DNA of 64,000 bases from Serinus canaria (lineage: Eukaryota > Chordata > Aves > Passeriformes > Fringillidae), in contig NC_066317.1 of assembly GCF_022539315.1 (NCBI RefSeq), forward strand, positions 49,084,435-49,148,434, given 5' to 3'. The position numbers were made by a program, and so were the translations under genes. This document shows positions 26,011 through 37,159 of the stretch, in pieces (the stretch's first letter is position 1; every line of letters starts with the position of its first letter). Under the pieces are notes generated by a model that was not told the DNA's origin, did no database searches, and saw only the letters and a program-made list of their open reading frames with translations.

Positions 26011-26070
26011 TCAAAGATGGCCATGAGAAAAGAGGTCCTGGCTGAGGCACCAGAAAGCCTGCAAGGAAAG
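26011..26070 (+). other. candidate 60-bp exon (phase 0-0)
   Basis: A good acceptor (CTTTTTCTCTTATCTTGCAG) ends at 26010 and a donor (GGAAAG|GTAACA) starts at 26071. The enclosed 60 bases are open in frame and would give SKMAMRKEVLAEAPESLQGK. I do not recognise the peptide. The frame also stays open past the donor to 26253, so this may be a chance reading. Confidence 0.2.
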
Positions 26071-26074
26071 GTAA

Positions 26075-27255
26075 CAAGAAAACTTGCAGAGTGGAGTGAA
26101 CAAGAAGTTCTTTCTGAAGGGGATCCTGGAGTGAAGAGAGAGACAGTTTGCTGCAATGTGATAGTGGCAGCAGAACATTTCCATGTCTCAAGAGGGGTAT
26201 TCATATGGGTACCAAGGGACACAGATGTTTTGGATTTAGAAAGGGAATTTCAGTAAGAAAGTTGAGTGGAGATAAAGATGCAGATGGAGAACATTGGCAG
26301 AGGTGCTAATGGTGACAGAGTACAGGGGCTGGACTACAAAGGGGGTGGATTTGTCCTTGGGCACCTCCCTTTAGCTCATCTCTGCTCTTCCCTGCAGTCT
26401 GCAGGGCTCCACAAGTCTCAGCAGTTCCCAGGACACTGAGTACATGTAACCACAGCTGATTAGGGTAGCTCAGAAGATGAGCATCTTCCACTGGGTGTAT
26501 TATTTATTTCTTTGCTCACCAGCAGTTGCACATGAAAAGGAGTTCAATTTCATCTCCCTGAGGAGAAGCCTCCATCTTTCTTTGAAATTCCCTGGTGTGA
26601 GCTGTACTTTGAGGTTACCTGCCCACTTGCTGCCCTGTCCCAGCTGCTCTTGGCTCTGGGCTCTGTATGTCTAGGCCACTGCTGAGGAACCTCTCAGCTA
26701 GGATGAACCCAGGCACATCTTGTATTCAAAATTAATTTACAGATGTACAATCTCATGAAATTTTCTGAAAAATTTTGCAGACAAAAATCAGCAGTGAATT
26801 ATGGCAATACATGGAATAATATTAAAGGTTTAGGCACAGTTTTCCCACTGTGAACCTTGGAAGTTGATATGCTTTTAAAACATTTACCAAGACATTGTTC
26901 CTTCTGCTGTGACTAGTCTGTCTGTGGAATGTGTTTTCACAAGGTGCAGAGCTATGTTAGACGGGAAACTTATTTTAGTACTCAGTTTCCTTTGTGTGAC
27001 CCCTTTGACCATTTGGGAATTGGCCACGTGTGAAGATAGGAAATGCAAGTTGAAGTGCTTTAGGGGAGCAGCCAAACTTGAGATCTCTTTTTTCTAGACT
27101 ACCCTCATGTCTGTGGGTAGATGAGACCAAGAGGCTGGAAATTGCAGTGCTCAGCCTTGCTGTTCTGTTCATGGTTACGGAATGTGGGATATTTTGATTA
27201 TGAGTGAGAACAAATTCTGGAGGAACAGAATCTCCCATCAGAGGCAGCTAGATTT
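26075..27255. other. non-coding stretch, nothing recognised
   Basis: There are no convincing coding frames or repeats. Confidence 0.55.
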
Positions 27256-27260
27256 TAGGG

Positions 27261-27390
27261 AAAAAACCCCAATCACCAAAACAAAACAAAAAAACCCCAC
27301 AACAACAACAACAACAAAATACCACAAAAAACCCCAAACAAACAAACAAACAAACAAACAAAAAAAAACCCACCAAAACCACCCCACCCT
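27261..27390 (+). repeat. A/C-rich low-complexity tract with AAC and CAAA arrays
   Basis: The tract holds blocks of A and C, about six ACA/CAA triplets (about 27300-27316) and a CAAA array (about 27335-27365). Open frames through it encode Lys/Thr/Asn/Gln strings and are artefacts. Confidence 0.85.
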
Positions 27391-27394
27391 AATA

Positions 27395-28885
27395 GTAGGA
27401 TTATTATCTAAAGTTAATTTTCCATTGGAGAAAACAAAATAAACCTGTGGGTTTGTTTTTATTTTTTTGTACCACAAGTCAAAATTATCAGAATGTTTAG
27501 ACCTGTAATTTTCAGCAAATAGTCCTGAATTTAGAGCCTAAAATCAGAATCAGGGACCTCAGAGTTTTGTAGGATGGCAGTCTACAAACAAAAAACCTAT
27601 AAACAGACAATTGCAGGGACTGTCCTGATTCTGAGCTAGGGAGACTTGTTTTTCTCTTTACCTCTGTTGGATTTGTTGAACTTACTGGTCTTCAAGCCAG
27701 TAAGATCAATTACAATCCTGTGAATATGGTAGGAACAAACAGAAGTCCTTTCAGAGGGCACACAGCTGTCTTGACCACTGTCTTCTCACTTCAGCTCTGG
27801 TCCCAACTGTCTGATTCAGCTCAATCTAAGTCTTGTTTAATAACCCACCCTGTTTTATTGTATTTGGTTCCCATGGGCCTGGTATCTTCACTTGGAGTTT
27901 GGATGCTGCAAGGTCCTCCTGGTGTGCTGGCAGTTTGCACCCAGCTATAGCTGGTATGCTTACAGAGCTGGCAGAATTAATCTGGCACTTAGTTGTTGGC
28001 TTTGCCTTCTAATTTCTTTCTGAGAACTGATCCTTGACTTGGATTCAGGCCACAGCCCAGTACAAATGGAAATGAAAAATAATAGATTTCTCTTAATCAA
28101 ATGCTTCCTTCCAGCAGGACAGATGGGCTTCTTAACTCCCCCTGCACCCAACACTTGATAACTAAAGAGGAATTTGGGACTTGCCATCTAGTCCCAGCTC
28201 ATGGGAGTTTTTTAAAAGGTTTAAATTTTATTATTCTCTGGCTTTCCTCCTATACTTCCTCCATTTATCCTACAGTTCTCTGTTGCTAGAAACTGTGAAG
28301 TCATGGTTAATCAAAATAGTGACTTTGTTTTTAGCGTGTTGGAAAACTGTGAAAGCTGTCTTTTCTCACAGCAGGGGACTAAATGGGCCCCTTGGCATCT
28401 CTGCAAGGTGCCCCCTTTGCCAAGGTGTCTGAGGCATACACTCACCCCCTGGGGACACTGCAGCTTCCTCCAGCCAGGGCTGTGCAGCCAAGGAGAAGGT
28501 GGGCTGATCATGCACTGGGTGTGTAGACTTAACAGAAAGCCCAGGAGAAACCCTGGGCTATAGCAGTCCAAGTACCTGTCAACTAACCAGCCAAAACCCA
28601 CTTTTGAAAGATGTTTTCCATATGGAATTCTGCACCCTGAAGACACAATGACATGTAATAACAGCAATAAAAATTCACATCACAATATCGACTCATAAAA
28701 CTTATTCAAATGAACTGAAAAATAAAAGCAGTGCTGAATGATTATTTGAAATGCAGCAAATAAGAAAGGCATACATAGTTCTTACTATCCAAATGCTTCA
28801 CCAAGTAAAGAAAAAAACCTGCATGGCACTGCTTTGTGGTTTTATTCTCTTGCTCCTAGGTCAGGACCTGATATTCTCTACAAGA
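27395..28885. other. non-coding stretch, nothing recognised
   Basis: Open frames of up to 118 codons at 28.3-28.7 kb overlap on both strands and carry no motif I know. Confidence 0.55.
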
Positions 28886-28890
28886 TTTTG

Positions 28891-28987
28891 AGTAGTAATA
28901 ATTACTACTATAATTTATTAATAATATTTAATTATATAAAATATTAATAATATTAATTTAATAATAATATTATGGTAAATATTTTGC
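28891..28987. repeat. AT-rich palindrome cluster
   Basis: AGTAGTAAT (28891-28899) and ATTACTACT (28901-28909) form a perfect 9-bp inverted repeat around one base. It is followed by about 75 bases made almost entirely of TAATATTA-type words (AAATATTAATAATATTAATTT). It could extrude or be a fragile AT-rich site. No transposon ends are visible. Confidence 0.8.
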
Positions 28988-29115
28988 ATATCATGCAGTT
29001 GTCCAGTCTCCAGGAAGTTGGAAATTCAAGCATATACTTATGCCTTAGAGAAGTGCTGCATATTTGCTTGTTTGGGGAATCCTGAATAGGAAACTAGGAA
29101 ACTCTGAGTGAAGGG

Positions 29116-29280
29116 ATTTTTTTGTTTGTTTGTTTAAATTCCACTGGGGGGTGAAAAAAAAAAAAAGTTGTTTTTTGTTGGTTGGTAGGTTGGGTTTTTG
29201 GTTTTGGTTTTTGGAGGTTTTTTTGTTTTTGTTTTGTTTTGTGAGGTTTTTGTTTGTTTGTTTTATTTTTCTTTTTTTGG
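29116..29280. repeat. G/T-rich low-complexity tract
   Basis: GTTT, GGTTTTT and TTTTG arrays are interrupted by a 13-base A run at about 29154-29166. In composition it is the complement of the A/C-rich tract 1.8 kb upstream. It is simple sequence. Confidence 0.85.
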
Positions 29281-29284
29281 AACT

Positions 29285-32200
29285 AGACCTTTACCTGAAA
29301 ATCCATTAAGAAAAAGCAAGAGGAGTCAAAAATGCAGCTAGGATGCACATCATGCATCATTACATGTCTGTCATGCATCATTACACTAGAAATACATTTC
29401 CCTGACAGCAGAGCCATGGCTCTTTACCTGCAAGTGACAAATCAGCTGTCGTAGGAAAATGAGGCAGGGAGAAAATGGAAACAGACTCAAGATATTTTAC
29501 TACCATGTCTGGTTCCAGTTCTGCTACAGTTACTACCAAGGGGATAATTAATTGAGCTTAGAGCTAGCAGCTTGTTTGGGCAGCAGCAGGGTTTTGGCAG
29601 TCCCCAGGGCAGCCTCCCAGAGTCCCAAAAAGCCATTCAAGGGGAAAAAAATGGCTTTGCCCTTTTGTGCCTGGAATCCGGATGTCTGGCAGAGGGGCAG
29701 GGGCGGAAGGGAGTTGCAGCTCTGCATTGTCCTTCTGCTCCCGTTGCTGACACACCCTGATATCCTTCTGCTGTGCAGATCCCTTTCAGCTGCCTGCTCT
29801 TAGCACCTTTGGCTATAAGAATAGCTGAAGGCTTTCCCACATCCACTCCCTGCCACTGTAACTGAAGAAATCTCATGCTCACAGCACTTTCCAAAATATA
29901 TAGCCTTGATATTAATTTTGATTTTACAGGTCTTGCTGGTTTAGACTATTTTCCTAACTTGCTTTACTTGGGCAGTCTCATTTTTGCACATCCACACTGC
30001 CACAAGCACCTGAGTGGCTTTGCTGTTGCAGGTGCTGGAGAGCTGCTCACCCACCACCCACTCATGCTTTGTCCCTCCCTCCATCCCTGGGAGTCCTGCT
30101 CTGCACAGTTCTGACCAACTGCAGCCTCTGCTCTCCTTCACAGCTCTTCCTGCTCTGCCAGGTCTCTCACTGGCATCACCCCAGCCCTACTCCAGTTCCT
30201 TATGGTCACCAGGATGTTCATTACTGTGTAAAATATTTCTGAGTGTTCAAGGGCTTCTGGACAGTGACTGCAAACTGGAGAGGACTTGAAGGACACTTTA
30301 GTTTTGTGTACAACTCAAGTCAAGGAGAGAACCCTCACACCTATGTGCATAAGACAGCCGGGACCAGGACCAGCAGCTCCAGTGACAGCATCTCAGTGCT
30401 CATCAGCTTGATACATAATTTTGTTCACAAGTCATTGGAACATTTAGCAACGCTGATGGAAATGAGCTGATGAAGGTTTAGTTTTAAGCCATGTTTTGTT
30501 CAAGTTTTTTTTAGTATTTGCAAGGAATGGTTGCAAATATAATTCTTTGCTCCTGTCTGTGGAAGGGCTTATGAATTCTGCCAACCACTGCTTTCAATCA
30601 TGTATTTCCCTCACAGAGCAAGGACTTGGGGGGGGGTGGGGTGGAAACTTGCTAAAGAGGCATCATCAAAGTGAAAACACCATCATTCATTTCCAGTCAA
30701 AAGAAAAACAGTGCTGCCCATAGCCCCTCAAGGGCAGGCAGTGGTTCTGCAGCTGGCTGCTGCTGCTGCTAGAGGTGGGGTACCCACTGCTGGCCAGTGC
30801 AGGCTTCTCCTGCTGTGCATTCCAGACAGACCCTTCAAATCCCCTGTCCTGAGGTAAGAATATTTTGATCCCATCTCCTGCCCTTGCTCCCTGTTGGCTT
30901 GCATCTCATACACTTAGGTTACAGGGACACCACCATCATCCCACCCAGTCATGTGCTGGGTCCTGCTGGGGTCATTTGGGATCTTGGGTCTGCCTAAGAT
31001 GGAAGCAGTTATACACAGAAAAGACATGGGGACATGAACAAATATACTGTAACACCTACTTCTGGATGCATCCAGTATTTTAAATTAGTCTCTTTGCTCC
31101 CTTGTTTTCTAGGCTGTTGGTTCTCCTTTTGCTTGTCTGTCTGTTACAACTTTCTGCAAAATTTCAAAATTTCAAATCTGTCTTCATACCCTCACTTTCT
31201 TTTTTTTTTTTTTTTTTTCAAACAGCAGTCAGCAGTGTTGGCCTGTGGTTTTAAAGTCTTTGTGTAGGAACAGGAATCTGTGATCTGTAGTGCCATCAGG
31301 ATATTTCTGTATGGAGAAATTTCAATGGCCAATTCTCTTTAATAGTCATTATTTATAGATGTCCTGCCATGAGACACACCCTTTTACCCCTAATTTTACA
31401 TTTCCTTTCATATTTTCAGTATGTTTTCAGGATACCCTTTTCAGCAAACCAAACAGATATGTACATAAATGAAAGGTGACCTTTATGCACAAGGAAAGAA
31501 TTCTCATGAATTGCAGGAAGTAATAGACTATATGGGAAAAGCACCTTCTGCTCTTTTTTTTTTTTTTTTATGTACAGCATTTCCTCCAAAGTCCATGACT
31601 GTAAAACAGAGCATTAAGTACCAGCCAGAAGTAGACTCCTGAGTATTTCATATTCAGCTTTACACATCTCCCTGTCTTTGTCCTTCAACAAAAGGCTGCA
31701 GCCTATTAAATTCTGCTCAATTTGAAATGAAGGCCATATTAAATAGACTTCATTGTACATTTCTATAGACAGAAAATGCTTTGGGGGTTATCTGAATGTT
31801 GGCTGCAGCCATCTACTGCTATTTGGTATAAGTAAATGCCTATTTAATCAGTCTTTGAAATATAATGTGATTGACAGAGTTTCCAAACTCCCATTTACAT
31901 TATTTCACCTATTCACCTGTTTTTCTAAAAAGTCATAAAATCCAGATTCTGGCTTCTGAGATATACATCCCAGGACTGCTCTTCTCTCTCACCATTTCCA
32001 ATACCTTCCTGTTTCCTCTGCTAACATGCTCTTACCTCCCAATAACCTGTCTCTTCTTTAGAACATCTCTGCATTACAGGCATTCCTTTACTTCCAGTTA
32101 GGCTATTTTTCTTCATCCTGTGATTGTCACCTTGGTGTCCAGATAAACCATCTCAGCTCTACCTCCCAAATGTTTATACCAAGCATAAATACTCAGACAA

Positions 32201-33275
32201 AATAGCAGAAACACATCCCTGCTCTCCCAGGCTGGCAGGAAGGGGTCTCATCTATTCCTCCCTACAAGCATTGAATACCCAGAATTATGTTCTTCATGCC
32301 TCTCTCTCCTTGATGCTGGTAAAATGTTTTTTATCTCTTTTTCCACCCTTCTAAGAGCCACATAATGTTTGAGGAAACACTTATCTTTCTATTTTCCCTA
32401 TATATATGTTGTCATGGTTAGAGCTTGTTGAAGTACTGCTTCTGTAAAACCTTTATTTCTGACCCAGTACTCCCATTTGTTATTTTTGATGTGAGTAGAG
32501 AGAGACAGACATAAGAAGTGGGCTTCACAATGCTTCTTCTTTATCAGGATGCTTGTTTATCTAAGGGCTAGGATGTTTGATCCATGGTAAATTGTGCTGT
32601 GCTTTCTACTGAGAATGAAATTTTCAGACAAGAATAACATTCACAAAAACTCTCCAAGTCCAATAACAAAATCATGAAAAATGAGTTATATGTTTTTAGT
32701 ATGAAAGTTGAAGATCTGCTTTTATTATCCAGCTGACACATTTGTAAGCAACAGCAAGGACAAAAGGAGTGAGGGATATTTGTGAAAATATTACAAGCAA
32801 CAACTCTGACACCTTCCAGAGTCACTATGCCATGATAATGTACTAGAACATTGCCAAAATTTTTTGTCTTTGACTCTTACCAAGTGGCATTCTGACCCAT
32901 CTACACCTGTACGCAGGTGTATGAGAGTCACATGTACCCCTGGTCACTGACTTAAGTAATTTTTACATTCTTTTCAGATGTATCTGCTTTTCAGATGCAC
33001 TTATGTGAGGCAACTGGGAGAAAGTAGTAGTTGTTCTTGGTATATCAGGTTTTTTAAAACATTTTCAAATAGTTTTCTCAACGTATGCATATAGTAACCA
33101 CACTCTCCTGGGCTCATTTTTCATGGCTGTATGCTCAAAACCTACCTACCACTTCTAAATGCAAACTGCTCAGTGGCATAAATCTCCAATTACACAGAAC
33201 ACAGTAGGGAATCAAGCAGAGTGAGACAGCAGAAAAATCAAGATCAGATTTATTCTTTTCACCACAAAATGCTCA
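29285..33275. other. non-coding stretch
   Basis: There is no gene. It holds a short direct repeat at 29350-29385, a G-rich patch near 30628-30645 and poly-T runs of 19 (31200-31218) and about 16 bases (31554-31569). A possible micro-exon lies at 30826-30853, with acceptor TGCTGTGCATTCCAG and donor GAG|GTAAGA, and is too weak to call. Confidence 0.55.
29350..29385. repeat. 15-bp direct repeat, period 21
   Basis: TCATGCATCATTACA occurs at 29350-29364 and again at 29371-29385. Both copies contain ATGCAT and ATTA words of the kind bound by POU or homeodomain proteins, though this may be coincidence. Confidence 0.8.
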
Positions 33276-33280
33276 CTTTC

Positions 33281-33375
33281 AAAAAGCCAATCAACCAACC
33301 AAAACCAAAGCAAAAACCAAAAAACCAACAAAACACCACAACTAAAACAAACAACCCCTCCCCAAAAAATCCCAC
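33281..33375 (+). repeat. A/C-rich low-complexity tract
   Basis: It is made of CCAACC, AAAACC and ACAAAC blocks, like those at 5.63 and 27.3 kb. It is not coding. Confidence 0.8.
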
Positions 33376-33379
33376 AGAA

Positions 33380-35175
33380 ACTGAAGAAAACAAATCAAGC
33401 CAAGGTCATATTAAACAATTTCTGAAAAAAGTAATATGATAAAAAACTGTTTAAAAAATAATTTCATTAATATGTGCTAATAATATTGATCTGGAAAAAT
33501 ATAAAACAAATTGCAATATGTTTGTGAGGATGATTTCTTCTACTTTTTGCTAACATGCCCCTTAACTCAAATTATGTTAACCTTCTTCTAGCGTGGTGAT
33601 TTCTGTTCAATTTATTTGATGAAGGCGATGAAGTCACATAAAACCCATGGTGATCTTGATTCAGTGAAAGGACTGATTCCTAGAAGACAATAAATAATGG
33701 CATCAGGCCCAGCAGATAGAATATTTTTGCACACTTTGTACAAAAGCACGCACCTGATATATTTAAAATGGTACACTTTTCGTTGTAATTTCTCTGTTCT
33801 GGGCTTTTTCCCTCCAGATGAAGAGTGAAGTGTGCCTGTTCAGAGGCACATTTTATAAGGGCAATATAATATTTTAGAATGGCTTTTTCCATCTGGACGT
33901 TGTGTGCACACATGTGCCTTTTTTCCCCTCCTGTTTAGCTTTAGCAAATTTGGATTTTATTTTTATTCAACTTCTGAATCATTATTACATATTCTATTAT
34001 TTTTCTGTTTGTTTTAACAAAGCAAATAGATACCAAACTGCAACTGCTGAAAAGTAAATTTGCTTAAGATATAAAAATAACTCTAAAATTTCAGCTTCAA
34101 TCTTCTTCTGTAATCAGTCTTGCCACATTTAAAGTAAGATGACTACTGACAGTATAATACTCCAAACTGAACACAATTCTTAATGTGCATATTTGTATAT
34201 CTGAAAATTTAAAAATTAGTCTTGCTTTTTCTTACAGTCATTTTAATGTCTCTGTTTTTCCTGCCTCTAATTTCCATTGTTATCTGTGAAATCAGAATCA
34301 TCCCCACATGGATCCATTCTTTTGAGATACTGCCTGTTTCCATTATAGTTGTGAAAGACAGCTTCAGTGTAAGAAAAGGTTGACATTATTGCAAGTCACA
34401 AAATTTCAGGCCCAGATTCAGTGCTATGAGAATCACTTTGACTTGCTCAGTTCATTTCAGAATAGAATAATAAGACAGGAGTCCTAATGCTCAGCAAACT
34501 GAAACCAAAAATATTCACCAAACTTCCCTGAACCATAACAGCTGAGAGTTGTTCTCACAAAAGCCTTTTTCTGTGGAAGAAAGTAGAAGAAGAAAAGAAA
34601 ACACAGGGTCATCCAAAACTATTTTTTCAATCTTTCAATAATCATGTTCTCAGACTTTCCTGGTTCATTCTGTGTAGTTTCAACTCTCAGCGACAGAATG
34701 AATAAAAATGAAGAAAAAAGCTCAGTTTAAATGGAGAGAGCTGCTGTACCAACCATGAATCAGTTCACAAACCCATGGAAATTATGCAGACTGTTTGTGT
34801 AATATGAAATGTTTAATAAAGTACTTCATTAAAAACTAACTTGTCACTTTGATTTCTTTTCAATACCTTTGATTCACCATTATTTTAGCTTAGAATCTCC
34901 TTTAATGGTATCTAAAACATTCAAAGTGTTTGAGGGAGTCAGAATCTAGATGAAATATTTTCATTAGCCAAAAGCATTTTGTTTCCTGACTGACTTTCTG
35001 TGGTTTATTGTGTTCTTAATTTGCCAGAACTTAAAATAGCTTTTTCAAACTCATATGATTTTTTAGAAGTCACAAATGAGAGAAAATTATGTCTTTGCTC
35101 AATTCAGTTCTACAGAGGGATGTTTATATTAAAAGCTGTGTGAACTGATGGGCTTCTGATGAGCTTTGGAAATTT
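33380..35175. other. AT-rich non-coding stretch
   Basis: Nothing is recognised except a 22-bp near-palindrome at 34812-34833 (TTTAATAAAGTACTTCATTA core, one mismatched pair). Confidence 0.55.
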
Positions 35176-35180
35176 ACTGC

Positions 35181-36059
35181 TCAAGCTGGTGCTTGGTCTT
35201 GCTTAAATTCCTGAAGTTTGGGGAGGTGTCTCTTTGGACCCAGCTGCTGTAAGGGTACCAATGTTGGTGGAAGGGCAGGGATGCACTCTGGTGCCCCAGG
35301 TGAAGGCATCCCCGATGACAGGGACCAGAGCTGCAACTGTGGCAATGCTCCTGTCTCTTGCCCAGCCTGCACTCCCCCTCCCCTGTAGTTCATTTCTGCA
35401 GGTGATACGTATGTCACGGAAAGAGAGTCATTGTCCCTGCACACTGCTATGTGTAGGAACAGAATTAAACATGATTTTATTCTTATTCTGGAACTGCTGG
35501 CTACACTTCCCACATCTGTATTGTCCAGGATGTTTTTCATGTGCCTGTTCTCCCTGGCCTGCAGGTCCCCTCTTGAGATACCAGCCAGCACTGCAGTTAT
35601 CAGGGCACATACTGTGCATAGCAGATTAATTTTGTATCTGCAGATACAGAATAAGACAAAACCAACAGAAAAGGTATAGCAACTCACCATACCAGTAATG
35701 CCATTGGGTTTTCGTACAGCTGATCTTTCATATGTTAAACAATCCAGATCAGGCCACAGAAACATTTCAACACACACAGAGTTCATGGCTCTGGAGAAGA
35801 AGCTTATCCTTAGGAGAAGCAATTGTGCAACTGCAATCTGCAGATGTAAGGGAGAACTGCAGGCACAGGTAGGGCTTGATTTCAGTCTGCACATTGCAGG
35901 AAAAGCAATTTCTTTGGAGGAGGTGACTGCCCAGACACCCAGTGTTTGATTCTGCACCAGTGAAGAGGCACTTCCAACTAAAAGAACAGAGCTGTGTACT
36001 TTGTGGTTCAAGGCCTCAAAGAATATCCTGTGGATTCTTTGCAAAATAATATAACCCAA
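35181..36059 (-). other. 292-codon open frame, probably not a gene
   Basis: This is the longest open frame in the window, minus strand, starting MGYIILQRIHRIF and ending QEFKQDQAPA. No domain, signal peptide or repeat is recognised. A short hydrophobic segment lies near residues 125-160 (SVGFVLFCICRY). The opposite strand is also unusually open (131 and 83 codons), pointing to a stop-poor composition and not to selection on a protein. Residues around 148-162 (CALITAVLAGIS) derive from a 38-bp sequence that recurs at 41.85 kb, so part of it may be a dispersed repeat. I keep it as an unexplained frame. Confidence 0.2.
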
Positions 36060-37015
36060 AATTGGTGTAACATAACATCTTGTCCTATTTATATCTATTT
36101 TCAGTGTATATCTTTGTCATCTAAATGAAAGCTCCACTGGCCAAACAATGTGACAGCTAACTGGGACTGAGGCTGTAAGGGCTTCTACTCATCTAGATTT
36201 CCTTTAACATCTGTAAAGTTATAGAAAGCTCAAAGTCTCCAAAAGGGCAGGGTCACTCTTCATGCTGCCTCATTTCCCTGGAGAAGAATGGAATGCAGCT
36301 ATCACCTGGGTTTTTTTGACTACCTGTAATTGTGGTCACCACTGTCTTGTCTCCTTCTCTTTGCCTGGGCTTTCTCCATTTCTGTCACAACTGTAGTGCA
36401 AAGCAGTGGATAAAATAATGAGAAATATCCCCTTTTGAAAAGCAGAATCACGCAGCCCCCAGACTTCATAAGCACTGTCATTCTGGTGTCCTGCACTCCT
36501 TCCTCCTGTCTAAACATCCTGTGAAAGGCTTGTAAGTTTGGGGAGCGAAGGGTGCATGAGGATTTAGCTGTCAAGAGCTGTTCATTTGATCAAGTGCAGG
36601 GGCATGTGTATGTGCATGCAATGATTAATTAGGAACGTATCTTAGCATGACAAAATGGTGTGGAAGTTCCTCTGATAGCTAAAATGACTTGGAGAAAACT
36701 GTTTTAATTTGTTGTAGGTTTTACAGTGATAAATTGTGGCTCCATTGTGCAGGGTCCTCCCTTTTTAATTCTCTCTGAAAAGTGTGCCTGGAGTCTGGCT
36801 TGATAAAGACAGGAAATTCTTCAGTGGAGTAAAATGTCCAGTGTTGCTTGGTACCAGATGATAGGAAAGATGGCAATTCTACCGAAGGTAATTAAATACA
36901 TCTTTTAACCAGCTGTTCATTTATAGCCTGTGCAGAAAAAAAAATTAGTACATTGACTTGAAACAAAAGACAGTTGAAACAAATGTGTGCCAAAAGCTAA
37001 AAAAGGGACTAAGAT
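36060..37015. other. non-coding stretch, nothing recognised
   Basis: There is no convincing coding frame or repeat. Confidence 0.55.
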
Positions 37016-37018
37016 CAT

Positions 37019-37157
37019 AAAATATTCTGAATTAAAAGGGACCCACAAGGATCATCAAGTCCAGCTCTTAAGTGGATGGCTTATACTGGGATTGGGCTCA
37101 CAACCCTGGTGTTATTAGCACCCTTCTCTAACCAACTGAGATAATCTCAGGGTCAAC
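37019..37157 (-). mobile_element. TguSINE1-like SINE (tRNA-Ile head, CR1 tail)
   Basis: Read on the minus strand, the head matches tRNA-Ile(AAT). It has TATCTCAGTTGGTTAGAG (A-box region), then TGCTAATAAC around the anticodon loop, then CAGGGTTGTGAGCCCAATCC (decayed B box). The tail (plus 37019-37075) is CR1-like: GGACTTGATGATCCTTGTGG followed by GTCCCTTTTAATTCAGAATA. This combination is the layout of TguSINE1, a songbird SINE mobilised by CR1. It is near full length but has B-box mutations, so it is probably inactive. Confidence 0.85.
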
Positions 37158-37159
37158 TA

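Noticed and set aside
37080..37157. A functional tRNA-Ile gene.
   Set aside because: The B box is mutated, the acceptor stem does not close and a CR1-like tail follows, so it is a SINE.
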